The position numbers and the translations under genes are program-made. Below are positions 10,847-21,500 of a stretch of 64,000 nucleotides of DNA, in pieces (the stretch's first letter is position 1; the number at the start of each line of letters is the position of its first letter). Origin of the DNA: Tritrichomonas musculus (lineage: Eukaryota > Parabasalia > Tritrichomonadida > Tritrichomonadidae); assembly GCA_039105265.1 (NCBI GenBank), contig JAPFFF010000001.1, positions 3,720,001-3,784,000 on the forward strand, read 5' to 3'. The notes beneath the pieces are model-generated. The model saw nothing but the letters and a program-made list of their open reading frames with translations, searched no databases and was not told the origin of the DNA.

Positions 10847-11368
10847 TCATTCTACGAAATAATCTTCATCACATTCCGGGCATTTCAATTTCAAATTCCT
10901 TTTCCTTTGGCTAATGACGAGATCGACAAAGCATTCGATATGCATCCAATGCTTGCATTTAGGGCAAGCGATATATATATGATTATTTTCTGGTTTATGA
11001 CATACAAGACATTTTGGAGCAAGTTTCGGAAATTTTGAAAACATATCAAAATTTCCATTAAAACGAGCGTCTATATTTTCTAACTGTATATCATTGGGAA
11101 TAGGCTCTTCTTTATCCGTTTTTTTAATAGTTGAATAAGTTTTTGAAAAAGATGAATGGGAGATTTCTTTCTTATCATTATCCTGCCTCCTTTTTCTTAG
11201 CAAAGGCTTATTTTTTATATCGTCATCATCTGAATGAAGTGGCTGATTACAAGATTTATATTTGTTTTTAAGTTGATTGCAAAAATCTTTAGTTTTTTCT
11301 ATATATTCTTGGCAAGTCTGATTTTGAACCATATAATTTTGCTTTTTGCTAATTTCATTTTTAGTCAT
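10847..11368 (-). CDS. Small protein with C-terminal C4HC3 (PHD/RING-variant) zinc finger, 173 aa
   Basis: The last 55 residues form a treble-clef type finger: C120-x2-C123, C135-x2-C138, H143-x2-C146, C163-x2-C166, with an aromatic/hydrophobic core HWMHIECFVDL. This spacing suits a PHD finger or RING-variant (RINGv) domain; a W two residues before the H (HWMH) favours PHD. The first 118 residues are charged and probably disordered, with a basic patch LLRKRRQDNDKK that could be a nuclear signal. Its partner and target are unknown: a histone-tail reader or a ubiquitin ligase are both possible. Confidence 0.7.
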   Translation of the reverse strand: MTKNEISKKQNYMVQNQTCQEYIEKTKDFCNQLKNKYKSCNQPLHSDDDDIKNKPLLRKRRQDNDKKEISHSSFSKTYSTIKKTDKEEPIPNDIQLENIDARFNGNFDMFSKFPKLAPKCLVCHKPENNHIYIACPKCKHWMHIECFVDLVISQRKRNLKLKCPECDEDYFVE

Positions 11369-11704
11369 GAATAAATCCCGAAATTTAAAAAGAAATTAAT
11401 GTCATAGAAATGTGAAATAAAATGAAATTTTATTTTCTTAAAATAAGAGTATAAATAAAGGGGAATGTAAATCAATATTGATATAATGTCATGCAAAAGA
11501 AGGAAAATATGATTATTAAATAATCATATTTTTGATTCATAAGAACTGCTTCCAGATTTTTATCTGATGAACATACAACCAAAAATCATTATACATATAA
11601 ATTTGGAACTAACAATATCAATTATCAATAAAATTTCTATTCGAGGTACCAATATCATTAAACCAATATATTAAGTGAAAATTTCTGCGAATGTTAACAC
11701 AAAA

Positions 11705-11818
11705 CATAGGTGGTTTATGTGTCAAAATGAATAAAAATTCGTGAAATTGATATATATTTTTCTCATAAGTATATTCTATAAATTTATACAGATTAAAAGA
11801 ATATTCGTTCGTTAGCGG
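11705..11818 (+). repeat. Left arm of imperfect inverted repeat
   Basis: The outer end CATAGGTGGTTTA (11705-11717) and inner end ATTCGTTCGTTAGCGG (11803-11818) match, in reverse complement, the two ends of the right arm at 11940-12063. The AT-rich interior is more diverged and 10 bases shorter. Confidence 0.75.
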
Positions 11819-11939
11819 TATAGAAATTAAAATGCATAAAATTGAATACATTTTATCTGAAAAAGTTTAACCAAAATTTTTTTATAAAAAAAAAATTCTG
11901 AACTTATTAAAAAAAATTGTGAGAAAATTGATTTCTCGG

Positions 11940-12063
11940 CCGCTAACGAACGAATTGTTTTCCAATCTAAATAAATTATATTTAAATAGTTTATATAAGA
12001 TAAATTTCTGATTTAATATCATTTTTATTAAAATAAAAAAATTGAGAAGAGTAAACCACCTAT
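11940..12063 (-). repeat. Right arm of imperfect inverted repeat
   Basis: CCGCTAACGAACGAAT (11940-11955) and TAAACCACCTAT (12052-12063) are reverse complements of the ends of the left arm. The 121-base gap between the arms is AT-rich. The arms could be two copies of one small element in opposite orientation or one fold-back element. Confidence 0.75.
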
Positions 12064-12358
12064 ACACAAACCCCAAAATTTCTATAAATTGAAATTAAAA
12101 CAAATTCAATGATTTTCTGAAGATTATTTTTTTTTTTTTTCTATTTTATTTCAAAAAATGTAAAGAAATTTTTCAAAAATCTATGTTTATTCAAAAACAA
12201 AAGAAGAACCTTTTTATCAATGATTTTTTTATTTTTATATTATATTTTATAAAATTACTCTTAATTAACAAATAAAAATATGGTGAATCATTTGAATTAT
12301 TCTGATCTGTTAATTACGGAGCATTTCTGAAATCACAATTATTTGAATAAATTTTAAC

Positions 12359-12364
12359 TCATTT
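12359..12364 (+). promoter_or_regulatory. Initiator-like TCATTT before the aminotransferase gene
   Basis: TCATTT with the candidate +1 A at 12361 lies 24 bases before the ATG at 12385. It fits TCA(+1)Y(T/A), the trichomonad initiator consensus. Position and match are good but the motif is short. Confidence 0.4.
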
Positions 12365-12384
12365 TTTTTATTTGTGAACAGAAA

Positions 12385-13920
12385 ATGCTTTCTTCTTTTT
12401 GTTCAAGCATTAAAAAATCCTTTTTATATCCATCTTTTAGTAGAATGTTTTCACAACAAGATGTATCAAAGAAAATTTCCAGACCTTCAACAGGAGCATT
12501 TGATTTTGAATGTCTTAACCAACAAGTCGTTAAGGCAGAATATGCTGTTCGTGGGGCTATCTTAATACGTGCAAATAAGATTAAGCTGCGAATGGCCAAA
12601 GGAGAAAAGTTCCCTTTTAATTATGTTATACCATGTAATATTGGAAACCCTTTTGCAGTTGGAAAACATGAAATCACTTTCCCACGTCAACTTATTGCTG
12701 CTTGCGAGCTTGAACAGCTAAGAAAAGATACAACAGTTTTACCTCCAGAAGTTCGTGAAAGGGCTAATCTTTTACTAGCTCATGCACCAGGAGGTATTGG
12801 AGCATATTCACCATCACAAGGGATTGAACTTGTCAGACAACATGTCGCAGAATACATAGGACAACGTGATGGCTATCCAACTGATCCAGAAAATATTTTT
12901 TTGGTAAATGGCGGTTCTCAAGGAGTTGATTTCTTAATTAAACTACTCATAGCAAACAATAATGTTGGAATATTGTGCCCATATCCAACTTATTCTTTAT
13001 ATACTGCAGAAATTCAATTAATGAATGGGAAATGCATTCCATATTATCCAGATGAAAATTCAGGGTGGAAAATAACATCAGAGGAACTCGAGAGAGCATA
13101 TAAAGAAGCATATGACAAAAATATTGATATTAGAGCTATTGTAGTTATTAATCCAGGAAATCCAACAGGGAGTGTTCTTTCAAAGGAAAAGATAGGTTCG
13201 ATCGTTGATTTTGCCGAGGCAAACAATTTAATGATTATTGCTGATGAAGTTTATCAAACGAACATTTATGATCGTAACCAACCATTTGTGTCATTTAAAA
13301 AAGTTATAATGGATAAAAGATCAAAACTACCTCTTGCTTCCTTAAACTCTATCTCTAAAGGATTCCTTGGAGAATGTGGGCATCGTGGAGGTTATGTTGA
13401 ATTTCATAATTGCTCAGATGAATCTATAGCTCAGTTCCTTAAACTTGCTTCTATAAACCTTAGTCCAAATGGCGTTGGACAAATTCTTGTTGACTGCCTA
13501 ACCAAACCACCATCATCTCACGAATGTAAAACAATTTGGGATCGAGAAACATCAGCAGAAATTAATGTGCTGTCCAGAAAATCAAAGCTTTTACAAACAG
13601 CTTTAAATAAATTACCTGGAATCAAAACCAATCCTTCAAATGGAGCAATGTATCTATTTCCCAAATTAGATATTCCTCAAAAAGCAATCGAAAAAGCTTC
13701 AAAAACGATGATTAATGGAAAACCAGTAGAACCTGACATGCTATGGGCAATGGAACTTCTAGATTCTACAGGAATTGTGGTTGTTCCTGGTTCAGGATTT
13801 GGACAATTTCCAGGAACATATCACTTTAGAATTACTTTCCTCCCAGAACCTGAGATCATGGATTCTGTCATCGAGAAAATTTCTAACTTCCAAGTGAAAT
13901 TCATGGAAAAGTATTCTTAA
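12385..13920 (+). CDS. Alanine aminotransferase, PLP-dependent class I/II (511 aa), possible hydrogenosomal presequence
   Basis: The enzyme interconverts alanine and pyruvate with 2-oxoglutarate/glutamate. It has the alanine-aminotransferase pattern: AHAPGGIGAYSPSQGIELVR, NGGSQGVDFL, VINPGNPTGS, IADEVYQTNIY, and the PLP lysine K325 in SISKGFLGECGHRGGY. FRITFLP near residue 480 holds the substrate-binding arginine. Length is typical. The first 25 residues (MLSS...SRMFSQQ) precede the usual start, are basic with no acidic residue before Asp26, and fit the trichomonad hydrogenosomal presequence form MLS...RxF; organelle location is inferred. The stop lies in TTAAAT, giving the UAAA that serves as a poly(A) signal in trichomonads. 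Confidence 0.93.
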   Translation: MLSSFCSSIKKSFLYPSFSRMFSQQDVSKKISRPSTGAFDFECLNQQVVKAEYAVRGAILIRANKIKLRMAKGEKFPFNYVIPCNIGNPFAVGKHEITFPRQLIAACELEQLRKDTTVLPPEVRERANLLLAHAPGGIGAYSPSQGIELVRQHVAEYIGQRDGYPTDPENIFLVNGGSQGVDFLIKLLIANNNVGILCPYPTYSLYTAEIQLMNGKCIPYYPDENSGWKITSEELERAYKEAYDKNIDIRAIVVINPGNPTGSVLSKEKIGSIVDFAEANNLMIIADEVYQTNIYDRNQPFVSFKKVIMDKRSKLPLASLNSISKGFLGECGHRGGYVEFHNCSDESIAQFLKLASINLSPNGVGQILVDCLTKPPSSHECKTIWDRETSAEINVLSRKSKLLQTALNKLPGIKTNPSNGAMYLFPKLDIPQKAIEKASKTMINGKPVEPDMLWAMELLDSTGIVVVPGSGFGQFPGTYHFRITFLPEPEIMDSVIEKISNFQVKFMEKYS

Positions 13921-15050
13921 ATATAATTGATTTTGGTTGATTAAATTATTTGATTTAGAATTTAATTAAATTAACAAGCCCTTATCGTAATTTATTTCAA
14001 GATGTTTTACACTTGAAAAATTGTGGATACAAACCATCCTACCTTTTTTCTTATATCTATTGCATGAATATTTACCCATATAATATGAAAATTATCAGAA
14101 AAAAAGAAATATTTCTTCTTTTTCATAATAATGAACTATACATCAAATATTTAAAATTTTCGATTTTTGTAATAAATTGTAATAATATTACTCATGTACT
14201 TTAAGAAATTGAATAAAATACATATTATATATAATATAAAAAAAAAAGGAACTAAATGATAATACAATTTTGATACTAACTATTAAATCAATAGATGCAT
14301 TAAAGCATGAGTAAGTTTCTCAGTTTTGAGGTGTTTTTCAGATTTTTATTTTGTAAGAAAAACTAAAAAAAGTGGTTGAGGAAAGAAAAAACAATATTTT
14401 CGAATAATTTATTTTATTAATATTGGTTTAAGTATCATTTATTTTATGAATATACATATCATAATGTTTGATATATTATATATGTTATATAAATATATCT
14501 TTTTAAATGAATTATCCTATATTTTTGGCACAATAAATAAAGATCAAAGAAAATCTTTTTTTCAAGTAAATTCAATATTTTTATCTATCACAATAATAAA
14601 AAATATAAATAATGCATGATATTTTTAGAAAAAGCATTATTATTTGGTTTAATAAAGTACTATAAAATATATATTAATTATATATTTGGAAATATACAAA
14701 TATTATTTATAGCATTTCAAATAAAATCATAAATAAAACTGTTTATGACTTTTCAGCTATATTTGACATACTTTACTTTAATCAATTAATTTTCATTGAT
14801 AACATAAATAATGAAGTTTTTTTTTCATAAAATATCAAGTATAAAAAATAATTAAAAATAAAAAAATAAAAAAATATTAGAAAAATCAATTTATACACAC
14901 GATTTACCTCCATTTAAGTCTTCGATATTTACACATTTCCCACAAAAAAAAATAATTTAAACGAATTAACCTTTTTTGACTACGTTGGTTTAATTTAAAG
15001 GTTAATTAGAAAAACAATAATTTTTATAATTGTTCAACATATCCAATTAA
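13921..15050. other. 1.1-kb spacer before the kinase gene
   Basis: Very AT-rich spacer. Apart from the inverted repeat at 14964-15007 close to the kinase start, no gene, RNA or repeat was recognised. Confidence 0.55.
14964..15007 (+). promoter_or_regulatory. 11-bp inverted repeat (AATTAACCTTT...AAAGGTTAATT) upstream of the kinase
   Basis: AATTAACCTTT at 14964-14974 is the exact reverse complement of AAAGGTTAATT at 14997-15007. Arm centres are 33 bases apart, about three helical turns, and the right arm ends 43 bases before the ATG. This suits a dimeric factor; function is inferred. The TTAACC core recurs upstream of the karyopherin gene. Confidence 0.45.
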
Positions 15051-16562
15051 ATGTCAGCACCTGAAAATGAAGAAAGCGAACAACCAACACCAGCTTCACA
15101 ACCAGTCCGTAGAGCTTCTAGGACTTCAAAAATAAAATCTGATATTACAAAACTATTACTTGAACAACATTTTCAAGAACTCTTCAAAGAAACCAGCGAG
15201 AACAGAAAGCGACATCAAGACTTTAAGGACAAGCTTCAAAAAAGTAATTTCTCCAAAAGAGAACAAAAATCAATAGAAAACGAATTTTCTAAAACGGAAA
15301 CTAATGCAAAACGAGTTAAAAGAAGGCTTCTTAAGATTGATCAATTCGAAAAACTTAAACTTGTTGGTCGTGGTGCTTTTGGCGATGTTTACGTCGTTAG
15401 ATATAAGGAAGATAACCAAATTTATGCGATGAAAATTCTATATAAAACAGAGCTCATTGCAAAGGGACAAATTCTAAATACTTTAGCAGAACGTGATTTT
15501 CTTTCTCAAGCCGACAATCCATGGTCAGTTCAACTATTCTTTTCATTTCAAGATAGTAAAAGATTATATCTTGTTATGGAATTCCTCCCTGGTGGAGATG
15601 TTATGAACTTACTTATTAAAAGAGGCGTCTTGACAGAAACAGAAACAAGATTTTTCATAGCAGAAACTTTAATGGCCATTCATTGCGTTCACAAAACTGG
15701 CTTTATACACCGTGATATAAAACCCGACAATTTACTTTTAAATAAAGAAGGTCACATCCGTCTTACAGATTTCGGACTCTCAACCAAAACTGATCGATAC
15801 TCTGACCCACTAACTGCACTTATTGATGAACTTACAGATGTTGCCAAAAATGGAGATAATGACGACCCCAGTACAGTAGATGATCTAAGTACCCAACCAA
15901 TCCGTGAAAAAAGAAGGAGAGAGCAAGTTTGTTCGACAGTTGGAACACCTGACTATATTGCACCAGAAGTACTTCTCAAAAAGCCATATACTTTCTCAGT
16001 TGACTTTTGGTCACTTGGCGCAATTATGTATGAAATGCTCTTTGGAGCTCCACCTTTCCTTGATGATACACCACGTGGAACTGCCATTCGGATTGTTAAG
16101 TGGAGACAAACATTGCAATTTCCTGATGTTCCAAGTGTATCCCCTGAGGCAATTGACTTGATCAAAAAACTCCTTTGCAATGCTGAAGATAGACTTGATT
16201 TTGAAGGAATAAAAGCACATCCGTTTTTCCAAGGAATTGATTTTGATTATCTTCAATCCATGCAAAGCCCATACATTCCTCCAGTGAAGAGTGAAATAGA
16301 TACATCTAATTTTGACGAATTTGAACCACGTGAAGAAATCGATGATGATAACTTGGATGAGTCTGATCCTAACAATATTGCAAACTTCGCTTTTATGGGA
16401 TTTAAATATAATAAAACAGCCCAGACAACAATGCCCACATTTGATTTAGATGAAGTTAAAAATGATAAAGAAAAGAAAGATAAAAAAGATAAAGACAAAA
16501 AAGAGAAAAAACATAAAGAGAAAAAAGAAAAGAAACATAAGAAAGACAAAGAAGAGAAATAA
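15051..16562 (+). CDS. NDR/LATS-family AGC protein kinase (503 aa)
   Basis: A full kinase domain starts near residue 100: GRGAFGDVYVV loop (107-117), K128, HRD with D222, DFG at 240-242. A long insert between DFG and the activation loop ends in basic REKRRREQ, the autoinhibitory feature of NDR kinases, followed by STVGTPDYIAPE with the activation-loop serine at S295. The N-terminal helix (about 30-90) matches the MOB-binding region. The C-terminal hydrophobic motif reads FMGFKY (448-453), with Lys452 in place of the usual Thr that is phosphorylated by Ste20-type kinases. A 35-residue Lys-rich tail follows. NDR kinases act with MOB proteins in cell polarity, division and cytoskeleton control. 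Confidence 0.92.
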   Translation: MSAPENEESEQPTPASQPVRRASRTSKIKSDITKLLLEQHFQELFKETSENRKRHQDFKDKLQKSNFSKREQKSIENEFSKTETNAKRVKRRLLKIDQFEKLKLVGRGAFGDVYVVRYKEDNQIYAMKILYKTELIAKGQILNTLAERDFLSQADNPWSVQLFFSFQDSKRLYLVMEFLPGGDVMNLLIKRGVLTETETRFFIAETLMAIHCVHKTGFIHRDIKPDNLLLNKEGHIRLTDFGLSTKTDRYSDPLTALIDELTDVAKNGDNDDPSTVDDLSTQPIREKRRREQVCSTVGTPDYIAPEVLLKKPYTFSVDFWSLGAIMYEMLFGAPPFLDDTPRGTAIRIVKWRQTLQFPDVPSVSPEAIDLIKKLLCNAEDRLDFEGIKAHPFFQGIDFDYLQSMQSPYIPPVKSEIDTSNFDEFEPREEIDDDNLDESDPNNIANFAFMGFKYNKTAQTTMPTFDLDEVKNDKEKKDKKDKDKKEKKHKEKKEKKHKKDKEEK

Positions 16563-17134
16563 TCGGCTACATTTTTAGTACTACTTTTATTTTGTTTTGA
16601 CCATTTTATCGGATTCTGTTATATATAGAACCAACATTTTACCTGCTTAAATGTTTTTATAAATTTTTAGCCATTATTTTAGCTGTGGCAAAGTAATAAT
16701 AATAATAATAATAATAAAAACTTAGCAAATACTTGTTAATATATACAATTGATTTTTATTAAATAATTAAATCACGAGCAATTTTTTTTTTTTTTTTTAA
16801 GAATGCATGGTACAATATAACATTAGGCTACTTCGTTAATTGAGCTGCTATTATGTTTCAAAGTTTTGTATTGCTAAAACAATAAGCTTTATCATTTATT
16901 TTTTATCTCACAAAGTGAATTTTTATTTGATTCAATTTGATTTTATTTCTGAAATTTTTTTATATTATTATCTTGTTTTTATAACGGTAAATTTCATAAT
17001 AAAAGATAACCTGTATATATTAAACTTAATAAATTAATATTTTATTATTTATAAATAATTTTAACCCAAAATTTTTCAAGATATAAAAATTTTTAATTAA
17101 TCGAATTCTATGCGGCCAAGCATCTTCCTTTGAA
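16563..17134. other. Spacer between kinase and IBD genes
   Basis: AT-rich spacer with a TAA trinucleotide run (16694-16717), an 18-base T tract near 16782-16798, and TTTTAACCCAAAATTTTT at about 17060-17077, which resembles the motif at the karyopherin promoter and lies some 60 bases before the next start. Confidence 0.55.
16694..16717 (+). repeat. (TAA)n microsatellite
   Basis: About eight uninterrupted TAA units in the 3' flank of the kinase gene. Confidence 0.9.
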
Positions 17135-18139
17135 ATGAATGCAATCTCTTCTTTGTCAACAAATAATTTTGGAACTAACTCTTTGAACGAAGAGTTTCCA
17201 GGACTTATATCTTTCTGGAATTTATTATCACAAGATGATAGAAATGAGTATTTTAAACTGAGAAAATCCTTTCATAACGGACAACAAATGCAAGGTTTTC
17301 AAAAAAATCAGATTGCTATAAATAAAGATCAGCGAAGCCCAAATTTCTATAAAGAGTTAACAGTAGCATTAAATTATATTGAGCGTGATAAATTATGTCG
17401 AGAAGAGAGAAGCATTATTTGTGGAGTTGCATTTGCAGGCCCTTATATATGCGTTAACACGAGACAATTAAAAAATTTTTTAGGACGCTGCAAATCATCT
17501 ATCAATGGTAGTTTTCAACAAATGGGATATTCCGCTCTTCGAACGAAAGAAAAGGCAAGAAATTGCATTAAAACTATTTTAAGACCATTGAAATCAGAAC
17601 CAACAATTTTGCGCCAATGGACTGTTCGAGGCGCTTCTGAAAAAGCCCTAATATGCTTTGCTTCTTCATTTCCAATAAAACTTCTTCCAGATATAACAAA
17701 AAATGATTTACAAATAGAAGAGAAGTCATCTAAAGTAGCCAAATGTTTACCAAATGATAAAAAAGCTATTAAAAATTCTGTTCCAGATCATCTTCCTTTC
17801 CCATCATCTTCTATATTAAACGAATTAAAGAAGATAACTTCATCGACATCTTCAACAGCGCCATCTTCTTTATTCTCATTAAACTTATCTTCTGCTTCAG
17901 CAGTTATTAATTCATTTTTTGCAAATAAGAAAATGAATGATTCTCACTCTGTTGAATGCTTAACTTCTTTTGATGATAGTGATTGGAATCTTGCACCAAA
18001 AGCCATTTCGGATGACGAATTTAAAGAATTTGATGAATCCCATTTTTGGGAGATGCCATTATCTTTTCAAGCGCCTCAAGCATATGATCCAACGCCATCT
18101 ATTGCTGATGACTTTTTAAAGCCATCTAATCAATGGTAA
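17135..18139 (+). CDS. Initiator-binding domain (IBD, IBP39-like) transcription factor, 334 aa
   Basis: Residues 20-150 match the trichomonad-specific DNA-binding IBD: FWNLLSQDDRNEYFKLRKSF, CGVAFAGPYICVNTR, then the recognition helix region QLKNFLGRCKSSINGSFQQM (111-130). In Trichomonas vaginalis IBP39 binds the initiator TCA(+1)Y(T/A) and recruits RNA polymerase II through its C-terminal domain. The length (about 38 kDa) agrees with IBP39. The C-terminal part here is Ser-rich, then acidic/aromatic (DDSDWNLAP, DESHFWEMP), like an activation domain, and not clearly the IBP39 C-domain; it may therefore be a paralogue such as M3BP-type factors. The nuclear role is inferred from the family. Confidence 0.75.
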   Translation: MNAISSLSTNNFGTNSLNEEFPGLISFWNLLSQDDRNEYFKLRKSFHNGQQMQGFQKNQIAINKDQRSPNFYKELTVALNYIERDKLCREERSIICGVAFAGPYICVNTRQLKNFLGRCKSSINGSFQQMGYSALRTKEKARNCIKTILRPLKSEPTILRQWTVRGASEKALICFASSFPIKLLPDITKNDLQIEEKSSKVAKCLPNDKKAIKNSVPDHLPFPSSSILNELKKITSSTSSTAPSSLFSLNLSSASAVINSFFANKKMNDSHSVECLTSFDDSDWNLAPKAISDDEFKEFDESHFWEMPLSFQAPQAYDPTPSIADDFLKPSNQW

Positions 18140-18513
18140 TTTTATTCAATTTTGTTTTTATTATTTATTTTTTCCCTCTCTTATATAGATGCACAATATA
18201 TTATTTATATATTACGTGTTATTAATTATAAATAAAGATCCTATCATTACTTTTTATTTATTAATTATTATTCTCAAATTGATAAGATATATTAAATAAA
18301 TAAATTTACTCAAATAGATCGTTTAGTTTTTGAAATCATCCATTCCATAATACGATAAAAACTCTAGATATAGTTATCGTTGAAGTATAATTACTCAGTC
18401 AAATTTTAAATATTTCACAATTTTGAATAAGTATTTTTCAATACTTGAATGAAAAGAATAGAAAATTTTTTCACTTTTTCACATTTAAAATATTTTTTTA
18501 TTTTTAATTTAAT
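18140..18513. other. Spacer before the USP gene
   Basis: AT-rich spacer. TCACTTTTTCAC at 18471-18482 contains an initiator-like TCACTT, about 40 bases before the next ATG, further than usual. Nothing else was recognised. Confidence 0.45.
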
Positions 18514-21500
18514 ATGAATGATGAAGGGAAATGCGATGACCCTCAACAAGTAACCACAAACGATGAAAACCAACAAAATTTACCCGAAATTGATCCTAAT
18601 GTTGCATATGATCAAGCAATAGATTTTATTAAAAAAGAAATGTTTATAAATGCTGAAAATAGTTTATTATCAATTATTCCTTTTGTTTCATCGAATCTTT
18701 CAATCGAATCAAATCAAAAATTATTTCCAAAAATCATCTCGAAACTACTTTTAGTAATGTATATTAATAATAGTAAAGTTGAAAATCCGGTCAATTATAT
18801 TTTGACAAAGATAAAATCATTAAATATTCCCAACTTATCATCTTATTGGGAATTAGCTCTCAATCAAGTAGCTGATGATGTTGTCACAGACTATTATAAA
18901 TGTATCAGGTTGCTTTCAGTTGATTTTTTTGTAAAAATAAACCCATTTAAATATTTTCCGACAGAAGCACCTAAATCAGATTTTAAATCCGTAACAGTTT
19001 ACGTTAGTATAGCTCGCCAATGCTCAAATAAGCTCAATCAAAGCCTTGTTGATGAAATTGCCTTTTCTTTTTTTAGTAGGCTTAAAGATATTTTTAGTAA
19101 TATTGAAAATAATGATTTACGAAATATCGATGAAAAAAGACTTCAGATACTCATGAAAGATTTTCATGAAATGAGTCCTTCTCGCGATTTCAGTGCAAAA
19201 TTAGATCGATTTAACACCAACATTATGTTTATTTACTGCCAATCATCAAATCTTTCCAAACAATATGAAGGATTACTCAGATTCAATGAAATCCGATCAT
19301 TAAAACACTTATTAGATCGTATTATTAAGAATGAAATTCCACAGAAATTGTTATCAAATATACATGAATCAATAGTTATGGAATTTGTCAAATTTTTAAC
19401 TCATTTGTTTGATGCTGGTTATTATAACCGTGAAATTTTAGTTCAATTTTGGAATATTTCATTAAATCAATATGTATCTGTCATTGACAAGTTCTTTGCT
19501 GCCTGGGCCTATCTATTTATTTCCATTCCACATAAAGCATTGTCAGATTTTTGGACGGAATGTGTTTATAAGACGAAAACTTTTCCTCTTGCAGCCCTAA
19601 ACTTTTTGTGTCAAGTACGATCAAGGGCAACAACATTGACCATTAAGACTGAAGTAACAACTACTCTTTGGAATGCAATGGAGGCTCTACCAATGACCTC
19701 AGAAAAAGCTAAAATTGAATATGTTAATGCACTTTCATTTTATACAACATTTAACACTAATCAATGGTCAGAAATGAAAGCCAAATGCTTTGAATTTATT
19801 TCATCTGGCCAAAATGTAGCATTTGCTGTTTCTTTATTAAGTCGAATTTGGCGAAATGTCAATTCAGAAACGACACAAAAAGAATTTGATTTACTTCTTT
19901 GTTTGGGAAGAACTTATAATAATAACAACTTAAATACAACAATGACAGGTTCGCTTGATTTAAATTTAGCTTCTAACTTGAAGCAATTTGAAAATGGAAA
20001 TGAAATTAATTCAGCTTCTGTTTTGTATGTGAAGTCATTCATTCATTTACTTTTTGATTTGATAAAAAATATGGCAAATGGATTAGATGAATGCTTCACT
20101 GAAAATGAAGTCAATTTAATGAAGCCACTTTTATTGATTTATTTGAATACTTCTATTGATATCTATGAAAGAAGATTAATTCAAGAAATTTCTTCTCATT
20201 TATCAAATAAATCATCATCTGAAATGATTCAATGGTTATGTGGTCTTAAAAATGTTGATAGTAGTGTTTTTTCACTCATTCGAATCTTCTTTAATCAAAT
20301 AAACAACATTGATTTAAACAGTCCCATAAAAGTGCCTTTGAAAAGCTTGACTGGTATTGATTTAATTTGGAATTTGTTATTTTCTGTTAATTTGTACGAT
20401 ATTCCTAGTTATTTGGCAACTTTGGCTGTTCAATGTTCTGATGTTGAATCAGCTTCTTACTTCATTGAGAAATGTATGAGCAACATTAATAATAAAGGAT
20501 CAATATTAGCACTCAATTACCTTGTTTATAAAGTTGAAATATTATTTGATATTGATTCTTATAAGATTAAAAGAAACATGTTTGAAATGCCAAATACTTT
20601 TTTAACAGTGGAAATAACTGGTGATATCAACAAGACGTTAAAGATTCGTTCCAGCACGAAACCAGAGGATTTTATAAAGAAAATTGCTCGTCTTTTAAAT
20701 ACAATAGAATCAGCTGTTCTTATTTATTATGAACATGAAAGATTAAGTGTTAATCACATCTTTAAACAAGATCAACAATTTAGTGTAACACGAAATCCAA
20801 CTATTATTAATGCTCCACCAATTCGTGTTTGGAATGTTGATAAAAATGAATTGCCACCACAATTAATACAACCTTATTTCTCTAAGATTTATTCTCTTTT
20901 AGATAAAGAAAAATCTATTTCTGAAGATGCATTAATATTATTGAATTACATTCCAACAAATAAAGAAGAAAGAAGAAAAATTGAATTTCTCGTTAATAAT
21001 CAAAATAATTCTTCAAGTTGGGAAGAATTATTAAATGTTGATCATCCTTATCATACTTTGTATCGTATTAATATTATTGGTAACTTATTAATCTCAGATA
21101 ATCGAGTTTTTGAGAAAGCATTTTTTGAAAATGGCGGCTTTAAAAGATTTCTTGATATTTTGTTCTCTGCTAGAAAAACTTACACAATACATAATATTAA
21201 TAAAATACTCGATATTACGCGAGTTTTGTTTGATACTGGCAATAAATCACCTGATTTGTATGAGTTTAAAAATCAAGTTTTGGCTGATACAGGTGTCAAA
21301 AATTTACCTGAAATAGTTACTTGGATTTTTTCAATTTTGAAAGGTCAAAAAAATTATAATAATGCTTGTTTATTAATGAAAATTGTTACTCAAATTGTTC
21401 AATTAAATAAAGATATTCTTCCCAAACTTGAAGAATTCCCTGAACTTGTTTCATTAACAATTTTTCATGAGAATGAATTAATTCGGACTTCAATTATGGA

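Larger units (their letters stand above)
11369..12384. other. Divergent spacer between zinc-finger gene and aminotransferase gene
   Basis: AT-rich intergenic DNA of about 1 kb. It contains a long imperfect inverted repeat (arms 11705-11818 and 11940-12063) with a TTTAACCAAAATTTT motif between the arms at about 11866-11880, and an initiator-like site just before the aminotransferase start. Short frames within the repeat read only because the arms are AT-rich and are not believed to be genes. Confidence 0.6.

Noticed and set aside
11618-12076. Two short minus-strand frames within the inverted repeat
   Set aside because: They are AT-rich, share no domain, and coincide with repeat arms; better explained as repeat sequence.
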